Shown here piece after piece: positions 55,457 to 63,302 of a stretch of DNA of 64,000 nucleotides. Both the position numbers and the translations under genes were made by a program. How positions within the stretch are numbered: position 1 is the stretch's first letter; each line of letters starts with the position of its first letter. The notes under the pieces were generated by a model. It worked only from the letters and a program-made list of their open reading frames with translations, did no database searches and was not told where the DNA came from. The stretch comes from UBA7803 sp040219135 (lineage in GTDB: Bacteria; Pseudomonadota; Gammaproteobacteria; Pseudomonadales; Azotimanducaceae), in the NCBI GenBank assembly GCA_040219135.1, contig JAVJTA010000013.1:535639-599638 (forward strand), read 5' to 3'.

Positions 55457-56152
55457 ATGCCCGACGTGAACGCGGATTTCGGCCAGGCGGCGTGCCTGGC
55501 GCCCGAGGAGTTTCGCTGGGTGCCCTCGCCTCAGCCCGAGGTGGTGCGGGTGATGCTCGACCGGGTGGGCGACGAAGTGGCGGTGGCCACCAGCCTGGTG
55601 CGCTACGCGCCGGGATCGCGCTTCCCGGCCCACGAGCACGCCCTCGGCGAAGAGTACCTGGTGCTGGAAGGCGAGTTCGGCGACGAGCACGGCCGCTACC
55701 TGCCGGGCACCTACGTGCGCAACCCGCCCGGCTCGCGGCACACGCCGTTCTCCGACCCCGGCTGCGTGATCTGGGTGAAGCTGCGCCAGTTCTATCCCGA
55801 GGACCAGCGCCAGATGGTGGAAGCGATCGATCTGCCGGTGCCAGCCCGGGCATCGACGGTCCGCGAACTGCACCGGTTCCGTGACGAGGCCGTGTCGGTC
55901 GCCGCCGCGCAGACCGACGCCGTGCTGGTGTTTCCCGCGTGCGGACAGATTCAGGAGCTGTTCGTGATCTACGGCGCGGTGCGCTGGGCTGACCGGACCC
56001 TCGGCGCGCGCGGCTGGCTGCGCGTGCCCGCGGGCGAGCCGATCCGCGTGACCGCACTGGAACCGACCCGGCTGCTGCACAAGATCCGCCCGGCCATCGC
56101 CGTTCCCGGCGGCGCTACTGACGCCACATCCGCTGCATCTGCAGAAACGTGA
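55457..56152 (+). CDS. cupin-domain protein (ChrR-like)
   Basis: 231 residues, two cupin halves. The first has RYAPGSRFPAHEHALGEEYLVLEGEFGDEHGRYLPGTYVRNPPGSRHTPFS with the His/Glu/His metal ligands, the ChrR anti-sigma type; the second half lacks the His pattern. Without a zinc anti-sigma motif (HxxxCxxC) it is more likely a metal-binding enzyme. Its end overlaps the convergent channel gene by 38 bases. It diverges from CYTH-CHAD. Confidence 0.8.
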   Translation: MPDVNADFGQAACLAPEEFRWVPSPQPEVVRVMLDRVGDEVAVATSLVRYAPGSRFPAHEHALGEEYLVLEGEFGDEHGRYLPGTYVRNPPGSRHTPFSDPGCVIWVKLRQFYPEDQRQMVEAIDLPVPARASTVRELHRFRDEAVSVAAAQTDAVLVFPACGQIQELFVIYGAVRWADRTLGARGWLRVPAGEPIRVTALEPTRLLHKIRPAIAVPGGATDATSAASAET

Positions 56153-56540
56153 ACGACGCCGACCAGGTGATCATCGACAGTCCGGCGAGCGCCTCGGCGC
56201 TGGTCGTCATGCGCAGCCCACCCGCGGGCACCAGATCGCCGAAGCCTACGGTGGTGTAGACCATGGCGGAATAGTAGATGTAGTCGAACCAGTCGTGGTT
56301 GGCGGGGACGACGCTGCCCACCCCGATGACGTGCTCGGCGATGAAGTAGCCCGCGCCGAAGATCCAGATCTCCACCACGTGGGCCAGCAGCAGGCCGTGG
56401 ACGGTGACCAGCATCATCCAGCGGTGGTGGCGCAGCCAGCGGCCGATCCGCTCGAGCTGGACCAGCGTTTCGTAGTGCACGATCACGCACAGCGTCACCA
56501 GCAGAATCGACAGCAGGGAGGAGATCAGGAGCTCGTGCAT
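56115..56540 (-). CDS. potassium-channel-like membrane protein (Ion_trans_2)
   Basis: 141 residues with an N-terminal helix, a second helix (MLVTVHGLLLAHVVEIWIF), a pore helix (IYYSAMVYT) and a selectivity-filter-like TVGFGD (97-102) followed by a last helix. This is the TM-pore-TM unit of small K+ channels with one extra helix. The filter reads GFGD rather than GYGD, common in bacterial homologues. There is no regulatory domain. Confidence 0.85.
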   Translation of the reverse strand: MHELLISSLLSILLVTLCVIVHYETLVQLERIGRWLRHHRWMMLVTVHGLLLAHVVEIWIFGAGYFIAEHVIGVGSVVPANHDWFDYIYYSAMVYTTVGFGDLVPAGGLRMTTSAEALAGLSMITWSASFTFLQMQRMWRQ

Positions 56541-56579
56541 GGGGCGATTCTACCCGGCCCCGATCCCCGGCAAGATCCA

Positions 56580-56607
56580 TTGACAGTGAAGGCGCAGGGG
56601 TTAACAT
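56580..56607 (+). promoter_or_regulatory. sigma70-type promoter of the tRNA pair
   Basis: TTGACA (56580-56585) and TAACAT (56602-56607) are separated by 16 bases and end 19 bases before tRNA-Val. The -35 is a perfect consensus. Confidence 0.75.
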
Positions 56608-56626
56608 ACGCCCCCTCTGATCTTCC

Positions 56627-56702
56627 GGGTGTTTAGCTCAGTTGGGAGAGCGACGGCCTTACAAGCCGTAGGTCGCAGGTTCGACCCCTGCAACACCCAC
56701 CA
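56627..56702 (+). tRNA. tRNA-Val (TAC anticodon)
   Basis: 76 bases with encoded CCA. Acceptor GGGTGTT pairs with AACACCC, D-loop AGCTCAGTTGGGAGAG, anticodon loop CTTACAA (anticodon TAC, reads GUA), T-arm GGTTCGACCCC. It is 25 bases upstream of tRNA-Asp and shares its promoter. Confidence 0.95.
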
Positions 56703-56727
56703 CGTAGCCCGGAAGCAACCAGAGTTC

Positions 56728-56804
56728 GGAGCGGTAGTTCAGTTGGTTAGAATACCGGCCTGTCACGCCGGGGGTCGCGGGTTCGAGTCCCGTCCGCTCC
56801 GCCA
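56728..56804 (+). tRNA. tRNA-Asp (GTC anticodon), attachment site of the mobile element
   Basis: 77 bases with encoded CCA. Acceptor GGAGCGG pairs with CCGCTCC; anticodon loop CTGTCAC (GTC). The mobile element with its integrase starts immediately downstream, so the 3' half (T-arm to CCA) is the likely att core. The distal copy should lie beyond the right edge of the window. Confidence 0.95.
56770..56804 (+). other. presumed attL core in the tRNA-Asp 3' end
   Basis: Position inferred from the integrase downstream. Tyrosine integrases usually use the T-loop/acceptor part of a tRNA. No second copy is within the window, so the exact edges cannot be set. Confidence 0.45.
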
Positions 56805-56887
56805 CAATTAGTGCGTGCTACCCAGCTACTCTGGCGATCTCGTCCAAATCTGGTCCAAAACATGGTCCAGACGCATGTTTCTGCTTT

Positions 56888-57763
56888 ATGGCCTACGCGA
56901 CAGCAATAGCAATCGAGTCCCTCGAGGACATCGCCAGAATAGCGGTCACAGGGTATCCCCCTCAGGCTTGGTACCGAGGTCATGGAGATACTAATTGGGC
57001 GCTAAAACCCGGCGTGCATCGCGACGAGTTTCCAAACCCTCTTCAGGAACACATGCTTGCGCAGACGTTTCGATCGCGGGCGACGCCGGTCATGAAGAGT
57101 GGGCCGGCTATCCAGGAACAGTTGGAGTGGCTGTACGTCATGCAGCACTACGGGGTGCCGACACGACTTCTTGACTGGACACGGTCTCCCCTGATTGGAG
57201 TCTATTTTGCAGTTCGGGACTCCGCTCAAGACGAGCGTGATGGCTGCCTGTGGCTGCTGCTCCCGTCAAAGATGAACGAAGCAATGGGCGGGAGTGGGGC
57301 CCTCCTCGGTTCCGGCGATCGTGTACTTCAGAGGATCACGTACAACGCGTACTCAATGCCGACGAAGCGTCAAGCAGCGACGATGGCGCACCTCGCGATC
57401 AGCTCAATGCACAGAGACAATAGACAGATGCTCCAGCAATCGGAGTTCACGATTCACGACACCCGAGACGCCATAGAAGATCATGAAGACGGAGAGAGCT
57501 TCTTGATCAAGCACGACGTGCCGAGGCGATCCAAGCGGAGGTTGAGATCGGAGCTACGCGCGCTCGGTATGACTCGACATGGCCTGTTTCCGGATCTAGC
57601 CAATATTGCCATTTCCATCACCGAGGATGTTCGAAATCCTTCCGCTGGCATCGATCAGGAGTTTCTTGAGGAGAAACGGGCTGAGTGGCGCGTGTCCGAC
57701 GTACTGCGCAACCTCAAAAGGAAGGCGCAATCGAAGGAGGGAGAAGAAGGATCTTCTTCTTAA
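56888..57763 (+). CDS. FRG-domain protein, likely cargo (possible anti-phage gene)
   Basis: 291 residues. The FRG domain is visible as YRGHGDTNWALKPGVHRDEF near residue 29 (FRG-type strand) and LYVMQHYGVPTRLLDWTRSPLIGVYFAV near 82. FRG proteins recur in defence islands and phages; their activity is not established here. Base composition looks less GC-rich than the surrounding chromosome. It lies between tRNA-Asp and the integrase and overlaps the convergent integrase stop by four bases. The Glu/Ser-rich C-terminus is disordered. Confidence 0.8.
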   Translation: MAYATAIAIESLEDIARIAVTGYPPQAWYRGHGDTNWALKPGVHRDEFPNPLQEHMLAQTFRSRATPVMKSGPAIQEQLEWLYVMQHYGVPTRLLDWTRSPLIGVYFAVRDSAQDERDGCLWLLLPSKMNEAMGGSGALLGSGDRVLQRITYNAYSMPTKRQAATMAHLAISSMHRDNRQMLQQSEFTIHDTRDAIEDHEDGESFLIKHDVPRRSKRRLRSELRALGMTRHGLFPDLANIAISITEDVRNPSAGIDQEFLEEKRAEWRVSDVLRNLKRKAQSKEGEEGSSS

Positions 57764-58827
57764 GGCAACGCCTCGACGCGGGCGCGGTCCTCGTCGCTGT
57801 GCATCCACTTCGCGTAGGCCTTCTCGAACACGGCCATGCTGTGGCCGAGCTGGGCCGCAAGGAAGGCGGGCGGTGCGCCGCTGGTGAGTCCTACAGACGC
57901 GTACGTATGGCGCCACGGGTAGTTCGGGCTAGTGCTGCGCCGCGTCCCTGTCGCCTTGTGAGCGGCCAGGAACACTTCGTTTAAGTGGTGCCCTGACTGG
58001 TACGGCCGGTTGTACTGGTTCACGAACACAAAGCTCTTCAGGAACCTGGAGGGCAGGGCGCTGATGACCTTGCAGACGTGCTCCGGGATCAGCACCCGAC
58101 GCGCCTCTGACGTCTTCGTGGTGATGATCTTCCCGCGGGTGCGCGACCGCTCGACCATGAACGATCCGCCGTCAAAGTCCGGCCACTGGAGCGCCAGCAT
58201 CTCCCCTGTACGCATCCCGGAGTGGAACGCGAGTAGGAAGTACGCATAGGTGCCGGTTGTGGAGTTCTGCTTGATCCACGCGAGCAGCGTATTGCGCTCC
58301 TCGATGGTGTACGGATCAGGAGCCGGGCCGGCCTCTTCCTTCGGGCGCTTCGTGCGATACCGCGCCGCCGGGTTGTCGGTGACGTATTCCTCCTCCACCG
58401 CCCAGTCGAACACCTGGCGCAGGGCGCTGGCGGCGTTCTTCTTGACCTTGGTGCTGGACCACTTCGTTTCCCTGGCGATCTGCTTGATCCGCGCCAGCGT
58501 GATGGTCTGTACGTCGTCGTGGCCGAGGCGCGGCATCCAGTAGGTGTTCAGCAGGTTTTTGTAGCTGGTCCTGGTGCTGGACTTCAGATCGGCTTCGTCG
58601 AGATAGCCCTGCGCCACGTCAGCGAACGACCCCGGCTTAACCTCGGGTTCCGCCGCCTCGTCCGCGGGCAGTCCCAAGTCGAGCCGTTTCTTCATCTCAT
58701 CCCGGCGGCGGATTGCGTCACGGTAACCGGCCTTCGTCGGCTTGAGTTCCGTGCGCCGGTAGTAGTCCCGGCCTTTGTGGCGCAGCCGGATTTCGAGCAG
58801 GCCGGCGCGTACGCGTATCCCCTTCAT
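57760..58827 (-). CDS. tyrosine-type site-specific integrase
   Basis: 355 residues. An N-terminal arm-binding domain (IRVRAGLLEIRLRHKGRDYYRR) is of the Arm-DNA-bind/DUF3596 type; a core-binding helical domain lies at about 65-155; the catalytic domain has Arg206 (FHSGMRTGEML), Arg306 (PWRHTYAS), His329 (QLGHS) and Tyr338. The usual His of HxxR is Tyr303. AGGAGGG precedes the ATG, which overlaps the stop of the zinc-finger gene as ATGA. It is probably the enzyme that inserted the element into tRNA-Asp. Confidence 0.93.
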   Translation of the reverse strand: MKGIRVRAGLLEIRLRHKGRDYYRRTELKPTKAGYRDAIRRRDEMKKRLDLGLPADEAAEPEVKPGSFADVAQGYLDEADLKSSTRTSYKNLLNTYWMPRLGHDDVQTITLARIKQIARETKWSSTKVKKNAASALRQVFDWAVEEEYVTDNPAARYRTKRPKEEAGPAPDPYTIEERNTLLAWIKQNSTTGTYAYFLLAFHSGMRTGEMLALQWPDFDGGSFMVERSRTRGKIITTKTSEARRVLIPEHVCKVISALPSRFLKSFVFVNQYNRPYQSGHHLNEVFLAAHKATGTRRSTSPNYPWRHTYASVGLTSGAPPAFLAAQLGHSMAVFEKAYAKWMHSDEDRARVEALP

Positions 58828-59297
58828 TGTCTGTCCCTCCTGCGCTTGATGCGCATCCGGCTGATTGATCCGCAGCGCGTTGAACACCACTTCGATCTAG
58901 GGTCGCCCACGAAGTAGTTGCCGCAGTCGTCTAGTTGGCAACGATGCAGGCGCGTCAGGTATTCATCGTTAACAAGCCGGGCCAGCAAGAGCGCAATCGC
59001 TGCTTCGCGGTCCCGGAACTCCTCACCCTCTGGGAATTTCCGAGCCCATGTGAACTTTCGCTCGGATGCTGAAAGCTTCGGATACGTGACGATCTGGACC
59101 CCTCGGACGTGGGCATCGATGTCGGCCAATACGGATTTGGATGCTCCCTTACTCCTGATCCGCTCGATCCAGCCGGTCGCTAGTTCGTCGCCCTCATTCG
59201 CCAGGCGGACAAGAGTCTCTGCGAGCTTGCTGGATGAAGGCTCCATCAGGGCATCAAGCCCTGTATCGAACGCAGACTGTGACGGTACTTTACTCAT
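58824..59297 (-). CDS. small protein with CGNR-like zinc finger, coupled to the integrase
   Basis: 157 residues from the ATG at 59297. The C-terminus CQLDDCGNYF with KWCSTRCGSISRMRIKRRR is a CGNR-type zinc finger with four Cys; the N-terminal 110 residues are helical (ETLVRLANEGDELATGWIERI). Such fingers bind DNA in transcription factors and toxin-like genes. The ATGA overlap with the integrase implies regulated co-expression. Possibly it controls the int promoter or excision. Confidence 0.75.
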   Translation of the reverse strand: MSKVPSQSAFDTGLDALMEPSSSKLAETLVRLANEGDELATGWIERIRSKGASKSVLADIDAHVRGVQIVTYPKLSASERKFTWARKFPEGEEFRDREAAIALLLARLVNDEYLTRLHRCQLDDCGNYFVGDPRSKWCSTRCGSISRMRIKRRRDRQ

Positions 59298-59376
59298 AGT
59301 GGCGTATTGCTGGTGTGACGCCTTCGAGGATAATCTAGCGTAACGGCAACTACAACTGTTTTGGGGGGCCGAAGCG

Positions 59377-59565
59377 TTGGATATCCGAAAAGCCAAGATC
59401 GTCGCCGACCTGCGGATCTATGCCGCGAGGAACGTCAGTAAGGAGCGTGGCCGAAAGCGCCTGACAGAGCTTCAGGAACAGGGCGTCGTGCACCCTCTCC
59501 GGACTCCCACCGGCCGGACGCTGTTGTCGTTCGAGGATGCCGAGCTGCTTTCGGAGGCGCTGTAG
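59377..59565 (+). CDS. small excisionase/MerR-like helix-turn-helix protein
   Basis: 62 residues from a TTG, with GGGGGG upstream. GRKRLTELQEQGVVHPLRT and FEDAELLSEAL fit a winged-helix excisionase or MerR-type unit. It is the first of the rightward genes, facing the integrase operon across an 80-base divergent region. Confidence 0.55.
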   Translation: MDIRKAKIVADLRIYAARNVSKERGRKRLTELQEQGVVHPLRTPTGRTLLSFEDAELLSEAL

Positions 59566-59787
59566 ATGTGGGTCACAGCCAAGCAAGTCACCGCGCAGCG
59601 AGGCTATACGCCAGGCCAGATCAAAGCCCGCATCCAGCGCCAGCATTGGCGGCAGGGCGTTGAGTGGGCCTGGGTGGACGGTGCACGGTTGTTCCATCTG
59701 GACGCCATAGACGCCCGCGTGGACTCGATGGCCAGGCAGCAGCAAACGAACCAGCGGCAGGCTTTCAGGGTGGCGAGGTTGCGATGA
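59566..59787 (+). CDS. excisionase-like protein
   Basis: 73 residues starting directly after the preceding stop. WVTAKQVTAQRGYTPGQIKARI followed by GVEWAWVDGARLFHLDAIDARV is the arrangement of small excisionases (helix-turn-helix then wing). It probably assists the integrase in excision and may regulate the rightward promoter. Its stop overlaps the next ATG. Confidence 0.65.
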   Translation: MWVTAKQVTAQRGYTPGQIKARIQRQHWRQGVEWAWVDGARLFHLDAIDARVDSMARQQQTNQRQAFRVARLR

Positions 59788-59990
59788 GGAGTGGCCGGCC
59801 GCAGGCGCCGGCGCAGAATCGACAGGTCAGCGCCGCCGATTCTACCGCCCCCGCCGAAGTAATCAAACTGCGCACCCGCAAAGCCGCCTGGCTTCGCTTG
59901 GTGCGCGCCACCCGCGACCCCGCTGCCTGGGCCCTGATCCACCAGCATCGCGCCGCCTGGGCCGCATACGTGGCCGGGAGGTGTGCGTGA
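59784..59990 (+). CDS. hypothetical protein of the element
   Basis: 68 residues, ATG overlapping the excisionase stop (ATGA). Basic and Ala-rich: AEVIKLRTRKAAWLRLVRATRDPAAW. No family is recognised. Its stop overlaps the GTG of the next gene (GTGA), so it is part of a tightly coupled operon. Confidence 0.5.
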   Translation: MRSGRPQAPAQNRQVSAADSTAPAEVIKLRTRKAAWLRLVRATRDPAAWALIHQHRAAWAAYVAGRCA

Positions 59991-60850
59991 CTAGAGGCAA
60001 GGGTAAATCGACGCTGGTTCTGGAACAGGCAATCCTCCCAATCGTTGAGGAGCGCGCACCGATCACGGTACGCGGGGTCGCATACAAGTTGTTCGCCGAT
60101 GGCCTGATTTCAAGCATGGCGAAGAACGAGACCCAGAAGGTTTCCCGGATCATGACCGCGATGCGGGAAGCCGACGAACTCGACTGGACCAAGATCGTCG
60201 ACGGCTCGCGCCCTGTGAATCGGGCCAACGTATGGAAAGACCCGGCGGAGATCGTCGCCGCGGCGGTGAGGGGGTATCGGCGCGACTACTGGCAGGACCA
60301 GCCGGTATTGGTCGAGGTGTGGTCGGAGAAGTCCACGGTCGAGGGGATCTTGCAGCCGGTCCTCGACGAGTTCGGGGTGACGTTTCGGGTCATTAAAGGT
60401 TTCGGCTCATACACGCGAATTCGCGAAGCCGCCGAGGAATCAACGCACGGGGCTTCCGGCCGCGATTTCGTCGCGCTCTACATCGGCGACCACGACCCGA
60501 GCGGGATGTACATGAGCGAGGTCGACCTTCCCCGCAGGCTGAAGCGATATGGCTCGCGTGGGCTTTTCGAGCGAATAGCGGTGCTGCCTGACGACACTAT
60601 CGGGCTGCCCCCGTTTCAAGCAAAGCGCAAAGATCCTCGCTACTCATGGTATGTCAGGCAGTACGGGACCAACTGCTGGGAGTTGGATGCGATGAACCCC
60701 AGCGATCTCCGGGACCGTGTGCGCCAGCAAATTGAAACTAGGCTCGATTTGCCTCTGTGGGAGAACGCCAAGCGCATCGAGCGCGTGGAAGTCGAGTCGA
60801 TGCAGGACTTCAATCGGACGATTCAGAGCCTGATGGAGAGCGCCTCATGA
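59987..60850 (+). CDS. TOPRIM-domain protein resembling Spo11/topoisomerase VI A
   Basis: 287 residues from a GTG with GGGAGG five bases upstream. N-terminal winged helix: ITVRGVAYKLFADGLISS (Tyr33 in the position of the DNA-cleaving tyrosine) and IVDGSRPVNR. The TOPRIM-like domain has Glu114 in VEVWSEKSTVEG and D168-H-D170 in LYIGDHDPSGMYM. Phage and plasmid proteins of this family are related to TopoVI-A, but their action is unknown. It is coupled at both ends to neighbours. Confidence 0.7.
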   Translation: MTRGKGKSTLVLEQAILPIVEERAPITVRGVAYKLFADGLISSMAKNETQKVSRIMTAMREADELDWTKIVDGSRPVNRANVWKDPAEIVAAAVRGYRRDYWQDQPVLVEVWSEKSTVEGILQPVLDEFGVTFRVIKGFGSYTRIREAAEESTHGASGRDFVALYIGDHDPSGMYMSEVDLPRRLKRYGSRGLFERIAVLPDDTIGLPPFQAKRKDPRYSWYVRQYGTNCWELDAMNPSDLRDRVRQQIETRLDLPLWENAKRIERVEVESMQDFNRTIQSLMESAS

Positions 60851-61056
60851 GCGCCCGCAGCTTCGAGCAGGCCCTGGCCGAGACCGAGCGGCACACAATC
60901 TGGAAGTACTCAGTCCGCGGCATCGGCGAGCTGACGATGGTCAGCATCGAGCCAATCACCAGAGCGCAGGCCGAGTTCACCATCAAGATGCACTTCGGCG
61001 ACCGGCTGATTGCGCTGCGGCCGGGAAGACAGCCGGTGTTGGGTGGCGGCCGATGA
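60847..61056 (+). CDS. hypothetical protein of the element
   Basis: 69 residues: ALAETERHTIWKYSVRGIGELTMVSIEPITRAQAE. Beta-rich, unknown. Four-base overlaps (ATGA) with both neighbours. Confidence 0.5.
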   Translation: MSARSFEQALAETERHTIWKYSVRGIGELTMVSIEPITRAQAEFTIKMHFGDRLIALRPGRQPVLGGGR

Positions 61057-61277
61057 CCCGGGCGCAAATCATCGCCGAGTACCAGGCACTCATTGCCGAC
61101 CTGATGCTGTCGGAACTTGTCGCGTTCGGAGCCCATCCCGTATTTCAGACCCTCGCCCGCGAGCTCGCCGTCCTGGTCGACATCCCGGCCGAGGAAGCCG
61201 CTGGCGAACTGCTGAAGGTGTCCCGGGCGATTTACCAGCAAGCCGCATCGGTCCCGGCGCAGGAGGCGGCGGCATGA
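61053..61277 (+). CDS. hypothetical protein of the element
   Basis: 74 residues, mostly helical (AQIIAEYQALIADLMLSELV; EEAAGELLKVSRAIYQQA), the kind of small protein found beside replication ATPases. Overlaps both neighbours by four bases (ATGA). Confidence 0.55.
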   Translation: MTRAQIIAEYQALIADLMLSELVAFGAHPVFQTLARELAVLVDIPAEEAAGELLKVSRAIYQQAASVPAQEAAA

Positions 61278-62395
61278 GCGAGGACATTTCCGGCTTCATG
61301 GATGACGAAGGCGACCTCGATGCATGGATCGCCGCGAAAGAGCAACCGCCGTCAGTTGTTGAGGAGGTGGTCGCGCCGGCAGAACCTCGGCGGTTCCGAC
61401 TTCACCACGTGAGCGAGTTGGAACTGACCCCGCCGAAGTGGTGCATACGCAACCTCATGGAAGCCGACTGCCTGGCCATGGTGTTTGCCGATCCCGGCGC
61501 AGGGAAATCATTCCTGGCGATCGACGTCGCGTGTTGTGTGGCGACTGGGACAGACTTCCACGGTCACGCAGTCGCCGCCGGTCCCGTGGTCTACATCGCC
61601 GGCGAGGGCCGTAATGGGCTGTCACGGCGCTTCAAGGCCTGGGAGATCCGCCACAATGTCGAACTGCTAGCGTCCCCTCTCTACGTCTCAGGCGGGCCGG
61701 CGGCGCTATGCCATGCGGGGTCGGCCAATGATGTGGCTGCCGCCGTGGACGCCATAGCCACCGAGCACGGCAGCCCGGCCCTGGTGGTGATCGACACGGT
61801 GGCGAGGAACTTCGGCCCGGGTGATGAGAACAGCACCCAGGACATGGGCGCTTTCGTTCAGGCGGCCGACCTGATCCGCGCAAAGCATGAAGCGACCGTC
61901 CTGTTTGTCCACCACACCGGTCACGGCGACAAGTCTCGCGGTCGTGGCGCAATGGCACTCCACGGTGCGCTCGATGCCGAGTACCGGATGGACAAGGACG
62001 AGACCGGCGTGGTGCGCCTGGAGTCCACCAAGATGAAGGACGGACCGATGCCCGAGCCGATGGCGTTTCGGATTCGCACGGTGGAGCTCGGCATCACCGA
62101 CGATGAGGGCGAGCCCGTCACGGCCGCCATTCTCGATTCGACGTCATATGAACCGCCGCCGAAGGCGGGCAAGGCCGGGCGCGGGAAGTGGCAGACCGTG
62201 GCCATTGAAGTGCTGGACACACTGGAGCAGGACAGCAACCGAGTGGACGTCGAACACTGGCGACAGGAGTGCCTTAGTGCGGACATGCCACGGCAGAGAT
62301 TCCACGAGGTGCAGAAGGCACTGATCGACCAGAACCTCATCACTGTCGAGTTTGGCTTTGTCCGGTCCGGTTTGTCCGTCCGTCCGGTTTTATAA
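61274..62395 (+). CDS. RepA-type AAA (RecA-like) ATPase, putative replication helicase
   Basis: 373 residues. Walker A ADPGAGKS (72-79) in CLAMVFADPGAGKSFLAIDV and Walker B VVID (171-174), with LFVHHTGHGDKSRGRGAMAL the sensor/His-His motif of hexameric helicases (AAA_25, RSF1010 RepA-like). A C-terminal winged-helix region (VEHWRQECLSADMPRQRFHEVQKAL) probably binds DNA. The end of the gene overlaps the iteron array, as in replication modules of phage satellites. Confidence 0.82.
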   Translation: MSEDISGFMDDEGDLDAWIAAKEQPPSVVEEVVAPAEPRRFRLHHVSELELTPPKWCIRNLMEADCLAMVFADPGAGKSFLAIDVACCVATGTDFHGHAVAAGPVVYIAGEGRNGLSRRFKAWEIRHNVELLASPLYVSGGPAALCHAGSANDVAAAVDAIATEHGSPALVVIDTVARNFGPGDENSTQDMGAFVQAADLIRAKHEATVLFVHHTGHGDKSRGRGAMALHGALDAEYRMDKDETGVVRLESTKMKDGPMPEPMAFRIRTVELGITDDEGEPVTAAILDSTSYEPPPKAGKAGRGKWQTVAIEVLDTLEQDSNRVDVEHWRQECLSADMPRQRFHEVQKALIDQNLITVEFGFVRSGLSVRPVL

Positions 62396-62473
62396 ACAAA
62401 CCGGACAGGACGGACGGGGACCAAGCGGACAAACCGGACGCAAACCGGACGCAAACCGGACAAACGACCGGAC
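62365..62473 (+). repeat. iteron array, candidate replication origin
   Basis: GTCCGGTTT occurs at 62365-62373 and 62382-62390, and the inverse AAACCGGAC at 62398-62406, 62431-62439, 62442-62450 and 62453-62461; a variant AAACGACCGGAC is at 62462-62473. The last three exact copies have 11-bp spacing. The inner pair forms a 9-bp palindrome around TATAAAC, the only AT-rich point. The array sits at the 3' end of a RepA-like helicase gene. Origin function is inferred. Confidence 0.7.
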
Positions 62474-62485
62474 AGGAGCACACGC

Positions 62486-62665
62486 ATGACTGACGACCGA
62501 CACCCTGGCGAACCAGCCTTCGAGGACTGGTGCCGACAGAACCGCGCCCTACTTGGCCGTGACCGGTTGCGCAAGCCGTTCCTCGATGGCTACGAGCAAG
62601 GCTGGATTGAGGCGGTACGCGAGGCACTGAGGCAAGAGCGCGATACGGACGGGAAAGCCACATGA
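62486..62665 (+). CDS. small hypothetical protein of the element
   Basis: 59 residues, AGGAG upstream of the ATG. PAFEDWCRQNRALLGRDRLRKPFLDGYEQGWIEAVREAL is helical. Overlaps the next gene by four bases (ATGA). Unknown. Confidence 0.6.
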   Translation: MTDDRHPGEPAFEDWCRQNRALLGRDRLRKPFLDGYEQGWIEAVREALRQERDTDGKAT

Positions 62666-62868
62666 CCATCACCGAGCTGCGCAGCGCCTATCTGCGCTGT
62701 TACCGCCTGTTCAGTCGCCTGGCAAACGAGCACCGCGACATTCACCACGGCAGCTTCGACGGACTGACCCAGCCGGCACTGCTGCGAATCGAGAGCGGCG
62801 AGACCACGGAACGGGACGTGCGGGTGCTGCTGGTGGCACGCAGCAGGCAGATGAGGCGGCAAGGGTGA
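62662..62868 (+). CDS. small hypothetical protein of the element
   Basis: 68 residues: TELRSAYLRCYRLFSRLANEHRDIHHG, ending RSRQMRRQG. Basic helix-rich protein with no family. ATGA overlap with the previous gene. Confidence 0.55.
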   Translation: MTITELRSAYLRCYRLFSRLANEHRDIHHGSFDGLTQPALLRIESGETTERDVRVLLVARSRQMRRQG

Positions 62869-63125
62869 TGGGAAGGGCATCTCCGAAGTCCAGGACCCTG
62901 CCCGGGAAACCGTCGCCCCCCTTTCGCACGCAGTGTCGCGATTTGGAATCCCGGATTTTCGACAGATGGATAGGGCGGGTCGAAAGTCTACAGGGCTGGT
63001 TCGGAAACCGTCGCCCCCCGTTTCTTTCGCTATCTCACAACAATTTTGGTTTCCAGATGCCACGAAAAGCGGTCGGCCAGGCAGGCCCCGGAATCGACCG
63101 TGAACCCGATGTGATGGGAGTTTGA
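62869..63125. other. gap without convincing gene
   Basis: 257 bases. A plus frame from 62865 to 63125 (86 codons) has an odd composition and no ribosome site. The 17-base string GGAAACCGTCGCCCCCC occurs at about 62906 and 63003, 97 bases apart and so in different frames, which speaks against coding. Confidence 0.5.
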
Positions 63126-63302
63126 ATGAGCACACAACCTGATTGGCTCGACGTGGCTGCAGCCTCTGGCCTGACCGCCGACGAGGCGCGACGGGAACGC
63201 GCACAGCGCGAGTTCGAGGACGCGGCCATGGCGCTGCACAGGCAGCTCGGAAAGCTGCGCCGGGAAGCGCGCAGGCTGAGAGAAGATGACGACGCCGCGT
63301 GA
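63126..63302 (+). CDS. small coiled-coil protein of the element
   Basis: 58 residues from ATG 63126, GGGAG five bases upstream. SGLTADEARRERAQREFEDA and HRQLGKLRREARRLRED form a charged coiled coil. Its end overlaps the next gene by 17 bases. In tailed-phage heads small coiled-coil genes lie near the protease and capsid genes. Confidence 0.6.
   Translation: MSTQPDWLDVAAASGLTADEARRERAQREFEDAAMALHRQLGKLRREARRLREDDDAA

Noticed and set aside
62865..63125. 86-codon plus-strand frame
   Set aside because: No ribosome site, odd composition, and a repeated 17-mer that falls in two frames.
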